Notes: generated from the letters alone by a model not told the origin. Counted from the stretch's first letter, positions 54,205 through 63,385 are shown. The stretch: DNA of 64,000 bases from Tolypothrix sp. PCC 7910 (GCF_011769525.1 NZ_CP050440.1:2295501-2359500); one strand, 5' to 3'. Numbers and translations are program-made.

Positions 54205-55929
54205 TTAGTTTTGGCTTTGTGTTGGATTGCTACCAAAATTAATAAAGGATGTAGCTCTTGGTAGAATAGCTGCTGCGCCTTCTCTTGATAACTCTGTAAT
54301 CAAGCCGATCGCAACATTTAATAAGCGATTTGGCTGTAAGTCATCTTTGACTAGGTTCCACAGACGTTGAACTTCTTCTGTATGCAGACGGTCATCTTCG
54401 GTGAGTGCTAGCACTAATTGCTGACGCAGAAATTTACCTTCTTCAGACAGCAGAAATTGCAGTCCCATTTGGGCTGTAGGTAGCACATCAAAACTGCCGT
54501 CGGTACGTGCGATCGCAATTAGGTTTTCTAAACGCTGCCACTGGAATCTCTCATCTTTAAACAGTACGTTCAGTAACCGTCGGCGTAATTGGGGGGATTC
54601 ACCTGTGAGTAAGCGGCGGGCAATATAGGGATAACCTACCTCCACAATTTTGAAATTGGGGTTGAGGCTGAGAGCAATACCTTCTTGGGTAACTAAGGAA
54701 CGAATAATCAAAGCAAATTTCGCTGGAACTCGGAATGGATATTCGTACATCAATTCCGAAAATTCATCGGTAATAGTTTTAAAGTTAAAATCTCCAACGT
54801 TTTTACCGATAGCGTTACCTAAGACTGATTCTAATGCTGGGACAATCGGGCAAATATTTGTGTTTGGTGTGAGAAAACCTAAATTGACAAAGTCTGTCGC
54901 TAAGTCGGAGTAGTCTTTATTCACCAAATGCACTAATGCATCTACCAGCGTTTCTTTGGTGGTTTCCTCTAGCTGATCCATCATCCCGAAATCTATGTAT
55001 GCCATCCGACCATCGGGCAGAGCAAACAAGTTACCTGGGTGGGGGTCAGCATGGAAAAATCCATGTTCTAATAGCTGTTGTAAACCGGAGGTCACACCAA
55101 TTTTGATGATTTCCTCTGGGTCTAAACCTGCGGCGCGAATGCTTTGAGTATCTGTTAGCTTGAAGCCGTTAATCCATTCCAGGGTTAAAACACGGCTATT
55201 AGTATAACGCCAATAAATACTGGGGACTTTGACGCTGGGGTCGTCGCGGAAATTGTGAGCAAATTTTTCCGCGTTGCGACCTTCATTGATGTAATCGATT
55301 TCCTCAAATAACTTGGTGCCAAACTCGTCCACAATTAAGGTGAGGTCGTGACCGAGATTGAGGGGTAACCAAGGCGCTAGCCAAGCAGCCGCCCAGCGCA
55401 TCAGATACAAGTCTTTAGTCAAAATTGGCCGTAAGTTAGGGCGTTGCACCTTCACTGCTACTTCTTCGCCACTTGCCAAACGTCCACGATAAACTTGACC
55501 CAAGCTAGCTGCTGCTACAGGTTGAGGTGACAGTTCACTAAATGCTTCTTGAACTGGGCGATTTAGTTCCGCCTCGATAATCCGATAGGCTAAATCATTA
55601 TCAAACGGCGGCAGTTGGTCTTGCAGCTTGACTAATTCTTCTAAGAAATCCTTACGTATTAGGTCAGGTCTAGTCGATAGGGCTTGACCAACTTTAATGA
55701 AAGTGGGGCCAAGGCGAGTGAGCAGTTCTCGTAATTGAGTGGCGCGTTTACTCTTGTTCTGCTCTTCTAGATTTTGCCATTCATCCCACTTCAAACTAAT
55801 AATAAATCCAGCAAAAGACCAGATAATCCTCAATAAACGTCCCCATGCGAGCCAGGGACGGTAACGATAATAACTAGCGATCGCGTCTGGATTGTAGCGC
55901 CTTAGCTGAGCAGATTGATACTGACCCAC
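54205..55929 (-). CDS. ABC1/UbiB-family protein kinase-like protein
   Basis: 574 residues of the ABC1 (AarF/UbiB/ADCK) family, atypical kinases linked to quinone and prenyl-lipid metabolism. The family-specific N-terminal KxGQ motif is in FIKVGQALSTRPDLIRKDFL (about 74-93). The alanine-rich loop is AAASLGQVYRGRLASGEEVAVKVQRPN, with the ATP lysine in VAVKVQRP. The catalytic aspartate is in HGFFHADPHPGNLF and the DFG equivalent in AYIDFGMMDQLEE. Cyanobacterial members act at thylakoids or plastoglobule-like structures. All key motifs are intact. Confidence 0.94.
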   Translation of the reverse strand: MGQYQSAQLRRYNPDAIASYYRYRPWLAWGRLLRIIWSFAGFIISLKWDEWQNLEEQNKSKRATQLRELLTRLGPTFIKVGQALSTRPDLIRKDFLEELVKLQDQLPPFDNDLAYRIIEAELNRPVQEAFSELSPQPVAAASLGQVYRGRLASGEEVAVKVQRPNLRPILTKDLYLMRWAAAWLAPWLPLNLGHDLTLIVDEFGTKLFEEIDYINEGRNAEKFAHNFRDDPSVKVPSIYWRYTNSRVLTLEWINGFKLTDTQSIRAAGLDPEEIIKIGVTSGLQQLLEHGFFHADPHPGNLFALPDGRMAYIDFGMMDQLEETTKETLVDALVHLVNKDYSDLATDFVNLGFLTPNTNICPIVPALESVLGNAIGKNVGDFNFKTITDEFSELMYEYPFRVPAKFALIIRSLVTQEGIALSLNPNFKIVEVGYPYIARRLLTGESPQLRRRLLNVLFKDERFQWQRLENLIAIARTDGSFDVLPTAQMGLQFLLSEEGKFLRQQLVLALTEDDRLHTEEVQRLWNLVKDDLQPNRLLNVAIGLITELSREGAAAILPRATSFINFGSNPTQSQN

Positions 55930-56204
55930 GCTTTTATTTGCCTCTTCAACTGGGAAATTTACACTTTTTCTTGGTTTCCAAGACTACATGCTAAATGCAG
56001 GTATAGGATACCGATATTTTTAATAATGCACAATAAAGGCTTACCCATTTCTGAGTAGTTTTTCCGGCTATATTTTGCCTACTTTACTGCTGCGGTTTTG
56101 TTATCTTTTTCTTAATTATACTTTAGAAAACTACAAATATTCCTGCTGTATAAGGATTTTGGGTACTTGTGTAATTTAGAATACATTTTTGTCTGTGGGA
56201 GTAC

Positions 56205-56270
56205 TTGGGCATTGGGTATAGGGCATGGGGCATGGGGCATGGGGCATGGGGCATGGGGCATTGGGCATTG
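56205..56270. repeat. STRR array (GGGCATG heptamers)
   Basis: An uninterrupted run of GGGCATTGGGTATAGGGCAT and at least five GGGCATG units, ending with GGGCATT units. Identical or one-base-different heptamers without spacers distinguish it from CRISPR. Apparent reading frames through it are artefacts. Confidence 0.9.
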
Positions 56271-56343
56271 AATTTGGTGTTGGTAATTTCTCATCATCTC
56301 CCTTATCTTCCTCATCTTCCTCATCCCCCAATCCCTGCTCAAC

Positions 56344-56799
56344 TTACAGCCACTCTCCACCCCGGAAACGCCAACGAGGGAAAATGATCCGCATGAGGCT
56401 TTGGGAGGAAATAAATACTGTTAGCCATACGATACTGTAATGCAGGAGAAAAATTTGTGGTGGAAGTTCTTCTTTGGGTATGGGGATTGGTAAAAAGCCA
56501 AACAGTTTTACTCCACAATAAACGAAGAGAAATTCCCAAATTCCTGCAAAGAGTTGATAAGCTGCGGGCCAGTCTCTATCCCAACGGAATTTTTGCAGAT
56601 AGTTATAAAGTACATCCCAACCTAAACCGAAGATGGCAACATAGGTAAGTATCAAGAAATAAACTGAGCTAGGCCCAGAGCCAATTAAACCCATTGCAAA
56701 GGGTAATGATACTAATACGCCTACTGTTGCTAATAGTAATAATCGAGTTTGCCATCGACCAAATAATGTGGGAGTCACGTCGCTTCGCTCCGAATTCAA
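56344..56799 (-). CDS. Integral membrane protein, unknown function
   Basis: 151 residues with four hydrophobic helices: LLLLATVGVLVSLPFAMGLI (about 20-39), VYFLILTYVAIFGLGWDVLY (about 46-65), an LFAGIWEFLFVYCGVKLFGF segment (about 82-101), and LLHYSIVWLTVFISSQSLMR (about 118-137). The charged stretch NYLQKFRWDRDWPAAYQ between helices 2 and 3 looks conserved-type. The C-terminus PRWRFRGGEWL is basic/aromatic. Similar small proteins occur in other cyanobacteria, without assigned function. The upstream spacer (56789-56831) is repeat DNA. Confidence 0.7.
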   Translation of the reverse strand: MNSERSDVTPTLFGRWQTRLLLLATVGVLVSLPFAMGLIGSGPSSVYFLILTYVAIFGLGWDVLYNYLQKFRWDRDWPAAYQLFAGIWEFLFVYCGVKLFGFLPIPIPKEELPPQIFLLHYSIVWLTVFISSQSLMRIIFPRWRFRGGEWL

Positions 56800-56831
56800 A
56801 ATTCAAAATTCAAAATTCAAAATTCAAAATT
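56789..56831. repeat. STRR array (TTCAAAA heptamers)
   Basis: Five to six tandem AATTCAAAATTCAAAATT units immediately upstream of the membrane protein gene. The rest of the gap up to 56984 shows a degenerate GATTGC...CGCAATGACAGATA element, common in Nostoc DNA, and no gene. Confidence 0.8.
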
Positions 56832-56984
56832 AACTGTACCTATAAAGTACTGTCATACTAAGTCACGGTCAGTCGTAGTACCTTGAAATTAGTGAGATTG
56901 CTTCCCTTCACTGTGTTCCGGTCGCAATGACAGATACTATATTTGGTTGCAACTTGGTATCAGCACTTGAGTCATACCCATATT

Positions 56985-57008
56985 AAAAAACTCCACAGGA
57001 TTGTGGAG
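56985..57008 (-). terminator. Terminator of the SGNH hydrolase gene
   Basis: CTCCACA (56991-56997) pairs with TGTGGAG (57002-57008); on the minus strand the hairpin is followed by T6. It lies 31 bp past the stop codon of the gene at 57039. Confidence 0.85.
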
Positions 57009-57038
57009 CTTTTCGTAAAAATAAGTGGGAAATATTTT

Positions 57039-57749
57039 TTAAACTGCTACTGGGGAATGATAGGTGCTGAGTGCTTCCCAAGTGATGACATCGTCTAGTA
57101 AAGCTTGATAACCCAAGGTATTGGGGTGAAGTCCGTCGTCACTGATGCGTTTGCGCCACCAAGTTTCACCACGTTCTATCCATTGGTCGAAAATATCAAG
57201 ATAAGGAATCTGGTGTTGATCACAAGCTATTTTCGTAGCTTCTTTGTAGCGATACTGATCGGCGTGATTGTAGTAAAAGCAATCGAGAAATGGCATTTTG
57301 GTTTCATCAACTGGAACCATACCCACAAATACTACAGAGCAGAGTTGTTGTGCTTGTTCTAGTAATTCAGCGATTTGTGATTCAAATAAAGCAAAATCTG
57401 TATAATTACGTCCATTAGGGCGAGATAAGCGCGCTGAATCATTTACCCCTACAGACAAAATAATTAAGTCAGGGACACGATTTCGCAGTTCACCCCGATG
57501 GCGGAATTCAACTTCTAGCCTTTGGGCGACTTGTTGAGTGCGATCGCCTCTAACTCCCAAGTTATAAAGAATATGTCCGGAACTATTGGGTAACATCCAG
57601 TGTCGCCTTAGTTGTTCGACCCAGCCTCCTCTTTCCGGATCGCCAAAGCCATAAACTATGCTATCTCCTAGTGCGATAATCTTCAAAGGCTGACAATGGG
57701 TTGGTGCTATGGACAGCTGCATTGAGGAAGGTCGCTCGAATGTTTGCAT
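57039..57749 (-). CDS. GDSL/SGNH-family hydrolase
   Basis: 236 residues. Block I is IIALGDSIVYGFGDPERGGW (catalytic Ser in GDS, about 28-30). Block II is YNLGVRGDRTQQVAQRL (Gly). Block III is ILSVGVNDSARLS (Asn in GxND). Block V is SDDGLHPNTLGYQALLDD (Asp-x-x-His). The full serine hydrolase set is present. No signal peptide, so it is cytosolic. Such enzymes are esterases/lipases of broad or unknown specificity. Some bases upstream (57750-57958) are a gap with the longest copy of the dispersed palindrome. Confidence 0.93.
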   Translation of the reverse strand: MQTFERPSSMQLSIAPTHCQPLKIIALGDSIVYGFGDPERGGWVEQLRRHWMLPNSSGHILYNLGVRGDRTQQVAQRLEVEFRHRGELRNRVPDLIILSVGVNDSARLSRPNGRNYTDFALFESQIAELLEQAQQLCSVVFVGMVPVDETKMPFLDCFYYNHADQYRYKEATKIACDQHQIPYLDIFDQWIERGETWWRKRISDDGLHPNTLGYQALLDDVITWEALSTYHSPVAV

Positions 57750-57919
57750 CTTAAAAAGACTTTATTTTATATCTTTACAAGATTCTATACATTTCTACAC
57801 CATTACAAAGTATATTTCTACTCACTACTGTGGGAAGAGTTGATGAAGTAAAGGACTTCCAACTAAAAAAATATGCCATCACTGTGTAGGTAGGGAGCAG
57901 GGGCAATAACTCTTGAATC

Positions 57920-57951
57920 TTGTACAGACGCGATTAATCGCGTCTGTACAA
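57920..57951. repeat. Dispersed palindrome, copy 3 (32 bp)
   Basis: A perfect 32-bp palindrome whose centre is AGACGCGATTAATCGCGTCT, extended by TTGTAC on the left and GTACAA on the right. It lies 8 bp beyond the stop of the FHA-oxidoreductase gene, where it could act as a 3' hairpin. Confidence 0.85.
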
Positions 57952-57958
57952 CCCAGCA

Positions 57959-59923
57959 CTAAATGGGCGACTGATTAACCACCCACTTTATCCACTGGCT
58001 AAAAGAACTGAAGGCGTTTAGATGCTTGACTCCTGGCGCACGGGAATTAGCGAGCGCTTCCACAGCAACTAAGGCGGCGTACTGCAAGCCCAAGAAACTA
58101 TCAACTGCTGCATAGGGGCCACCAAGGGTAATTGCCCCAGCCGCATACATTTGACCTTTGGTGTTACGCATTTCGGCTAACTCAAAATTGTTGGCAACAA
58201 CTAATCTCCCTAGGTGATTAAGTGGTAAGTTGTAATGCTTTACTAAGTCATCTAATAGGGGATTTGTTTGGACTTTGGCATCTAAACCTGTAGCATCAAC
58301 AATAAAATCAGCCTCAAGCTTCATTTCTCCTAAGCCTTTTTCGCGGATGTGGGTAATAGTTCGGTTTTGGCTTCCCCGTTCTACATCCAACACATCCCCA
58401 AAGGTAATTTGATACCAACCTTCCCTTAAACCTTGTTCGGTAATCTGCTGCCAGTCGTGGCGGTCGGCGGTAGTAGTACCACCCCAGTCAGCAAGTAGGC
58501 TTTTGCGTTCGTCGGGAGTGGCTTTTTCTAGCATTACCCGTAGTTCGCCACTCCAACAGGCTTTAGGCCAGTTAAAGGGTTGGAATTCGTAGTGATTTTT
58601 GACTAAACGTTGGGCTTTTTGAAACTTGTTGCCTTGGGGTTTAGGCGATCGCATTAAATGCAAAACTGTAATATTGCGATTTTTCTTGCGTGCCTCATAA
58701 ATTCGCTGCACAATCCGCGAAGCCACAATTCCCCGCCCGCGCAATAACACAATTCCACCCTGTTGTTCTAGCTGTTGATAAACATGATCGTGTTCCTCAT
58801 AAGCATTCACAACAGCTTTGAAGTCTTGATATTTTTCTCTATAAGCTTGTAAGTCTGGTAAAAACTGAATTGCGGGATAACCTGTTGCCAAGTGTAAATA
58901 ACGCGATACAAAAAAAGCATAATCTCTCGTCCCGCGAGAATAGGCTACGCAATATCTACCATCCGCAGTTTTACGAATTGCCCTAACTCGCCCATAACGA
59001 TAAATTTGTTGCCAACCAATGCGTCGGCATTCCCTATCTATAGAATCAAAAACATTACCAGCTCGTGGGGTATAAGTTTCTATAAATGTTGGTTCTGCAA
59101 ATACTTGCCATAAATACTTGAATGCGGAATTGGGTTTGCCCTGAGTAATATCATGCCAAGCTTCTCTTAAAGCATAACTAGGCCAGCCCCAGATATTATC
59201 AGGACAAGAATCAGAATTAGACCGTAATCTTTCATATAAAGGAATTTGCGAATTCAAACACAGGCGCTTGTAACGTGCATAAGGCTCTGCTTCTAATCCC
59301 AAAGCAACAATTTTGTCAGCACGGACACCACTAATTCGCAGTAAATCCGTCCAAATAAAGCTGCCCAACCCAGCACCAACTGCTAAATAATCACATTCAT
59401 CCACAGGTAAACCTGTAGCATGAAGTGCTTGTACCTCAATTTGTTGTGCCTGAAATGCTGGGGGTGGAAAATTACTCCCTAGCGGTGTTACAGGGCGCAC
59501 AGGAGGCAAACTAGGATCTGGGATATTGGTATTGGGATTAAAGTGAATAGTTGAAGGTGGGCTAGTAACTGGTGCTGGTGCTGGTGCATTGATACTAAAG
59601 TTCACGGTAATCATGTATGGCCCAATTTGTACCGTGTCACCGTTATTCAAAACAGCGCGTGTTTGTCGTTGACCGTTGACAGATAAACCATTGACACTAC
59701 CTTGATCAATCACCACCAGTTGATTTTGTTCCCAATCAATCAAGGCATGATAGCGCGAAACTTCATTACTATTCAGTAGCATTCGCGAGACACGCTCTCC
59801 CCTCAATTCGGCTGGTAACCTGGCAAATTCTCGCCCAAAAGCGATTGGTACACTCAACCTGGGTTCTCGCCGTTCTCCCGTAGCTGGATCATCCCAATTT
59901 AATAGAATTTGTAAATTTGGCAT
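57959..59923 (-). CDS. FHA domain fused to FAD/NAD(P)-binding oxidoreductase-like domain
   Basis: 654 residues. The N-terminal FHA domain (about 25-110) has the phosphothreonine-binding residues: GRE at 30-32, SRYHA at 56-60, and SVNGLSVNG around 76-84. A Pro-rich linker (about 112-165) follows. From about 178 a Rossmann-type dinucleotide site (YLAVGAGLGSFIWTDLL, GAGLGS at 183-188) begins a large oxidoreductase-like region. This contains GGIVLLRGRGIVASRIVQRI, FIVDATGLDAKV and GQMYAAGAITLGGPYAAVDS near the end, like flavin-dependent lysine/ornithine monooxygenase-type folds. It would couple phospho-signal recognition to a redox reaction. Substrate unknown. A second FHA gene is 114 bp upstream on the same strand. 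Confidence 0.8.
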   Translation of the reverse strand: MPNLQILLNWDDPATGERREPRLSVPIAFGREFARLPAELRGERVSRMLLNSNEVSRYHALIDWEQNQLVVIDQGSVNGLSVNGQRQTRAVLNNGDTVQIGPYMITVNFSINAPAPAPVTSPPSTIHFNPNTNIPDPSLPPVRPVTPLGSNFPPPAFQAQQIEVQALHATGLPVDECDYLAVGAGLGSFIWTDLLRISGVRADKIVALGLEAEPYARYKRLCLNSQIPLYERLRSNSDSCPDNIWGWPSYALREAWHDITQGKPNSAFKYLWQVFAEPTFIETYTPRAGNVFDSIDRECRRIGWQQIYRYGRVRAIRKTADGRYCVAYSRGTRDYAFFVSRYLHLATGYPAIQFLPDLQAYREKYQDFKAVVNAYEEHDHVYQQLEQQGGIVLLRGRGIVASRIVQRIYEARKKNRNITVLHLMRSPKPQGNKFQKAQRLVKNHYEFQPFNWPKACWSGELRVMLEKATPDERKSLLADWGGTTTADRHDWQQITEQGLREGWYQITFGDVLDVERGSQNRTITHIREKGLGEMKLEADFIVDATGLDAKVQTNPLLDDLVKHYNLPLNHLGRLVVANNFELAEMRNTKGQMYAAGAITLGGPYAAVDSFLGLQYAALVAVEALANSRAPGVKHLNAFSSFSQWIKWVVNQSPI

Positions 59924-59932
59924 TTGGCGTTT

Positions 59933-60022
59933 GGCGTTTAGTATTTGTCATTAGGGCATGGGGCATTGGGCATTGGGCATTGAAGAAGTTTTCTCACCTG
60001 CTCCCTGCTCCCTGCTCCCTTA
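59933..60022. repeat. STRR-type repeats between the two FHA genes
   Basis: GGGCATT units (about 59955-59980) and CTGCTCC units (about 59998-60020) in the 114-bp spacer, plus TTTGGCG units at the start of the downstream gene. Confidence 0.7.
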
Positions 60023-60037
60023 CCTCTTCCCCTCACC

Positions 60038-60637
60038 CTAATGATTTGGTACAACCAGCACACTAACTGCTGCTGCTAAGGATGTTCCACACCAGGGACA
60101 GCCTACTTGCAGGTTTTCAGGGGGGGAGACTTTGTGACATTTGGGACATTCTAAGCCATAAATTCCTGGTGGGGGTGCAGGGGGTGTGAGTGGGTGCTCG
60201 TGATATCTCGGTTGCACCTGTGGCTGCTGGTTAATTGGTGGCCTTGTGGGTTGGTTACTAACTACTGGTGGGGTTGGTGGGGTCAAAATTGTGGGCGGAA
60301 CACTGTTAATTAAAATAGCTGTAACTCTAACTTCCATTTGCCCCAATTGGATAATGCTGCCTTCTCTTAAAGGCAGTTCACCTTGGGTTAGTTGTTGTTT
60401 ATCTACTAAGGGCGGATTTTGCGATCGCAAGTTTCTTATGTAAAACTTTTGCTGCTGGGAATTAAAAAATATTTCTACGTGCAAACCTGATACGGTAGGG
60501 TTACTGAAAACAATGTCGCACCGGAGTGGATCTCTACCGATGCGGACAGTGCCAGGATTTTTACTTGGCTGTTGTTCGTAAATGTTCTGTGTTCTATCTT
60601 GACCTGCATCGTGCCACTGTAAAGTTAGTGCATTCAT
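60038..60637 (-). CDS. FHA-domain protein with C-terminal zinc ribbon
   Basis: 199 residues. The FHA domain (about 25-105) has VRIGRDPLRCDIVFSNPTVS, GLHVEIFF and a NLRSQNPPLVDKQQL loop. A Pro/Gln-rich linker follows (about 115-160), then a zinc ribbon with two cysteine pairs (CPKCHKVSPPENLQVGCPWC), and a short hydrophobic end. It binds phosphothreonine partners by family. It is cotranscribed by position with the FHA-oxidoreductase gene. Ser/Thr kinases that could serve both exist in the genome (one at 18775-20145), but a link is inferred only. Confidence 0.85.
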   Translation of the reverse strand: MNALTLQWHDAGQDRTQNIYEQQPSKNPGTVRIGRDPLRCDIVFSNPTVSGLHVEIFFNSQQQKFYIRNLRSQNPPLVDKQQLTQGELPLREGSIIQLGQMEVRVTAILINSVPPTILTPPTPPVVSNQPTRPPINQQPQVQPRYHEHPLTPPAPPPGIYGLECPKCHKVSPPENLQVGCPWCGTSLAAAVSVLVVPNH

Positions 60638-60770
60638 CGTTCTAACTTAGTAACTTTTATTTAGTTACTTCAACTCCTTTCTGTGCGATTCCTAACACGA
60701 TTGGGCACAGGCAAGCAAGTATTCACAAAAAACTTTAAACCAGATTTTTAGTTTGTGATAACGCTGATAA

Positions 60771-61139
60771 TCAGAATTTCTGCATATTTCTACTTACGGG
60801 GTCAAAATTTCTAGAAAAGCGGGTAGTTTCGTCATAATAAGCACCTGTTAAATCTGCTCCATACAACTTGGTGAAGTTGAGTTTAGCTCCGCGCAGATTT
60901 GCTTCATTTAGCTTGACACCGCACAAATTAGCTCTAGTCAAATTAGCATTGGCTAAGTTAGCTCTACTCAAGTCTGCTCCCCAAAGTTTGGCTCTAGCTA
61001 GGTTAGCACCACTCAAGTCTGCTCCCCATAAATTTATCCCAGGTAAAGAAGCTCCAATCAATTTAGCTTTAATTAGGTTGGCAGCAGGAAAATATCTCTC
61101 ACCAGCTGCATAAAGCTGTTTAATCTTCTCAGCATCCAT
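60771..61139 (-). CDS. Pentapeptide-repeat protein
   Basis: 122 residues. About 12 consecutive A(D/N)LXX units (ANLIKAKLIG, INLWGADLSGANLARAKLWG, ADLSRANLANANLTRANLCG) form a right-handed quadrilateral beta-helix. An N-terminal cap (MDAEKIKQLYAAGERYFPA) and a short tail TRFSRNFDP end it. No signal peptide. Pentapeptide proteins are abundant in cyanobacteria; most have no known role. It is 38 bp upstream of the 3' end of endonuclease V, same strand order. Confidence 0.93.
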   Translation of the reverse strand: MDAEKIKQLYAAGERYFPAANLIKAKLIGASLPGINLWGADLSGANLARAKLWGADLSRANLANANLTRANLCGVKLNEANLRGAKLNFTKLYGADLTGAYYDETTRFSRNFDPVSRNMQKF

Positions 61140-61177
61140 AAATTGTATTCACCTTTTCACAAGTGCTTGTCATCGCT

Positions 61178-61843
61178 TTATCTTGAAGATGCTAACTTGT
61201 CAGCAATGCGTGTAGTTTCTGGCAGTCGATATTTAGTGGTGCAGCGTAGTACATAGTCGATTGCTGTAGGCAAGCTAATTCGATGACCACTAGAAATATA
61301 TAAAGGTTTTACGCCTGTGCGCGTGCGTAAAACTGCGCCAATTGTTTCACCTTTGTGTATTAAAGGTTGCCAACTACCTTTTGTTTCTGGGACTTCGTCA
61401 TATTTGCCAATCAATAAGGATTTTGCCACGCCGATTGTTGGCATATCTATTAACAATCCTAAATGGCTAGCTATACCCAGTCTGCGAGGATGAGCGATTC
61501 CCTGACCATCACACAAAATTATATCTGGTAGAATTTTTACCTTTTCTAAAGCATCAAGTACAGCTGGGATTTCGCGGAATGAGAGAAACCCGGGAATATA
61601 AGGAAAGGAGGTAGGACGGCGCGCTACTGCTGTCTCCACTATTTGCAAATCGGGGAAACTCAGCACTGCTACAGCAGCATGGCTAATTGTACCGTCCGCT
61701 TCAAAGCCCATGTCTACCCCTGCAACATATTTGATGGTTTCTGGCAGTTTATCTTCTGTTATTGTTTGGTTTCGCAATTTTTCTTGGATTGCGATCGCTT
61801 CTTCTAAAGTCTGGGGCCAGTCATGTTGTTGATAAATCTTCAT
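61178..61843 (-). CDS. nfi: Endonuclease V (deoxyinosine 3'-endonuclease)
   Basis: 221 residues from ATG 61843 (MKIYQQHDWPQTLEEAIAIQ); an in-frame ATG at 61864 is less likely. It cuts DNA one base 3' of deoxyinosine and initiates repair. Active-site segments: YVAGVDMGFE (Asp), RRPTSFPYIPGFLSFREIPA (including the wedge PYIPG), IILCDGQGIAHPRRLGIASHLG (Asp plus His), and GVAKSLLIG. C-terminal region PLYISSGHRISLPTAIDYVL is also family-typical. Complete and probably functional. Confidence 0.95.
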   Translation of the reverse strand: MKIYQQHDWPQTLEEAIAIQEKLRNQTITEDKLPETIKYVAGVDMGFEADGTISHAAVAVLSFPDLQIVETAVARRPTSFPYIPGFLSFREIPAVLDALEKVKILPDIILCDGQGIAHPRRLGIASHLGLLIDMPTIGVAKSLLIGKYDEVPETKGSWQPLIHKGETIGAVLRTRTGVKPLYISSGHRISLPTAIDYVLRCTTKYRLPETTRIADKLASSR

Positions 61844-62077
61844 ACTAAAAGTTTTTCTTAACAAAAGTTAAAGGCTGTTTTGCCCGAAATCTTCCTTAGC
61901 AACAGTGTAGCTACTGTTATCATGAATTTAAAAATTTTGTATCCTTTGGCTAAAGTTAAATTGTCAGCATTATTGATGTTACTCACTTTGAAAATTTAAA
62001 AAATATTAACTAGTTTAATGTGGGCAATGTCAATGTTCAGGTTGGTAATTAATTAAAATTACTATCAAAAAATAGCC

Positions 62078-62917
62078 ATGCGTAACCACATCCCAAATCC
62101 AGCAAATGCTTTCCAGTTCAGTTCCTATATTGTCGGTGGCATATTTTTATTTATCTTGGCATTTATTTTCCGTCCTTTCACGATTGTAAATGCTGGGGAA
62201 CGGGGCGTTGTCATGAAGTTTGGTAAAGTTCAAGAGCAGGTTTTAGATGAGGGACTGCATCCTATGATGCCCATTGTTACCTCAATCAAAAAACTCAGCG
62301 TGCGGGTACAGCAAAATACTTTTCAATCAGACGCAGCTTCTAAAGATCTACAAAAAATTACTACAGAACTTGCCGTTAATTGGCACGTTGACCCAACCAA
62401 AGTAAATAGAGTTTTTCAGCAAGTCGGAGATCAGCAACAAATTATTACTGGAATTATTACTCCTGCTGTATCTGAAGTTTTGAAAGCAGCGACATCTAAA
62501 AAAACAGCAGAAGAAATCATCACCAAAAGAACGGAACTTAAAGAAGAAATTGATAGCAATCTCAAAAATAGACTATCAGCTTATGGTTTAGTTGTTGATG
62601 ATGTTTCTCTAGTTAACTTTTCCTTTTCGCCAGAGTTTAGCAAAGCTATTGAATCAAAACAAATAGCGGAACAAGAGGCTAAACAGGCAGAATTTATTGC
62701 TAAAAAAGCAACTCAAGAAGCACAAGCCGAAATTAATCGCGCTAAAGGACAAGCCGAGGCGCAAAGATTACAGCGACAAACCTTAACCGCAGAATTGTTG
62801 CAGAAGCAAGCAATTGAAAAGTGGGATGGACGTTTTCCTACAGTCATGGGTGGTAATGGTTCAGTGCCATTAATTAATATTAATCCTAGTAATATGTCCA
62901 GCACACCAAATAGATAG
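62078..62917 (+). CDS. Prohibitin/SPFH-family membrane protein
   Basis: 279 residues. One N-terminal membrane helix (YIVGGIFLFILAFIFRPFTI, about 16-35) and an SPFH/Band 7 domain (about 38-200: GERGVVMKFGKVQEQVLDEG, LHPMMPIVTSIKKLSVRVQQ, TELAVNWHVDPTKVNRVFQQ, VVDDVSLVNFSFSPEFSKAI). A long helical coiled coil follows (about 205-255: AIESKQIAEQEAKQAEFIAK). The SPFH family forms ring-shaped membrane scaffolds; a cyanobacterial prohibitin homologue is located in thylakoid and plasma membranes. Transcribed alone, and divergent from endonuclease V. Confidence 0.92.
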   Translation: MRNHIPNPANAFQFSSYIVGGIFLFILAFIFRPFTIVNAGERGVVMKFGKVQEQVLDEGLHPMMPIVTSIKKLSVRVQQNTFQSDAASKDLQKITTELAVNWHVDPTKVNRVFQQVGDQQQIITGIITPAVSEVLKAATSKKTAEEIITKRTELKEEIDSNLKNRLSAYGLVVDDVSLVNFSFSPEFSKAIESKQIAEQEAKQAEFIAKKATQEAQAEINRAKGQAEAQRLQRQTLTAELLQKQAIEKWDGRFPTVMGGNGSVPLININPSNMSSTPNR

Positions 62918-63385
62918 TTTTGGTCAAGAGTTGGAAAGACGCGATTAATCGCGTCTCTACTCACAAGTCACAATATAAGGTTGAACACTAGTTTTCATTG
63001 ATGTTGAAGTGAAATATCGGATAGTGTTCACCCTACAATAATTGTTTCTTTTTGATTGTGGGGTGCGTTAGGACTCTGTCTTAACGCACCCTGCTGCACT
63101 GACACGACTAATTTTGTGTATTAGATTTATAGTTAAAACGGCGCTAAAGCGAAACTACGAACATTTTATAATGCAACATTTTAGCCTTGCCACGCCATTA
63201 CGTGTATTCTGGCATTAAGTCTTTAAACAAACACAATATTATTCCTTCGTCTCTATTTTTTACTCCCTGGCTCCGCAAATAATTTCAGGAATCAAATCAG
63301 ATTCAGTAGATTTTGTAGTGGATGTAGTGAACAATTGTGATTCATACTATTCATTACATCCATTACACCATCCGTTAACATACTG
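62918..63385. other. 468-bp gap with repeats
   Basis: No gene seen. It holds the fourth palindrome copy (62937-62956), a perfect inverted repeat GGGTGCGTTA (63061-63070)/TAACGCACCC (63082-63091), and a sequence at about 63283-63306 (TTTCAGGAATCAAATCAGAT) that resembles the right end of IS630-B and of the MITE-like element. Confidence 0.6.
62937..62956. repeat. Dispersed palindrome, copy 4
   Basis: AGACGCGATTAATCGCGTCT, identical to copy 1, 19 bp after the prohibitin-like gene. Confidence 0.85.

Noticed and set aside
56205-56270. Dense tandem repeats resembling an array
   Set aside because: Units are 7 bp with no spacers, so this is an STRR tract and not a CRISPR array. Frames through it (56112-56360 minus, 56205-56440 plus) are artefacts.
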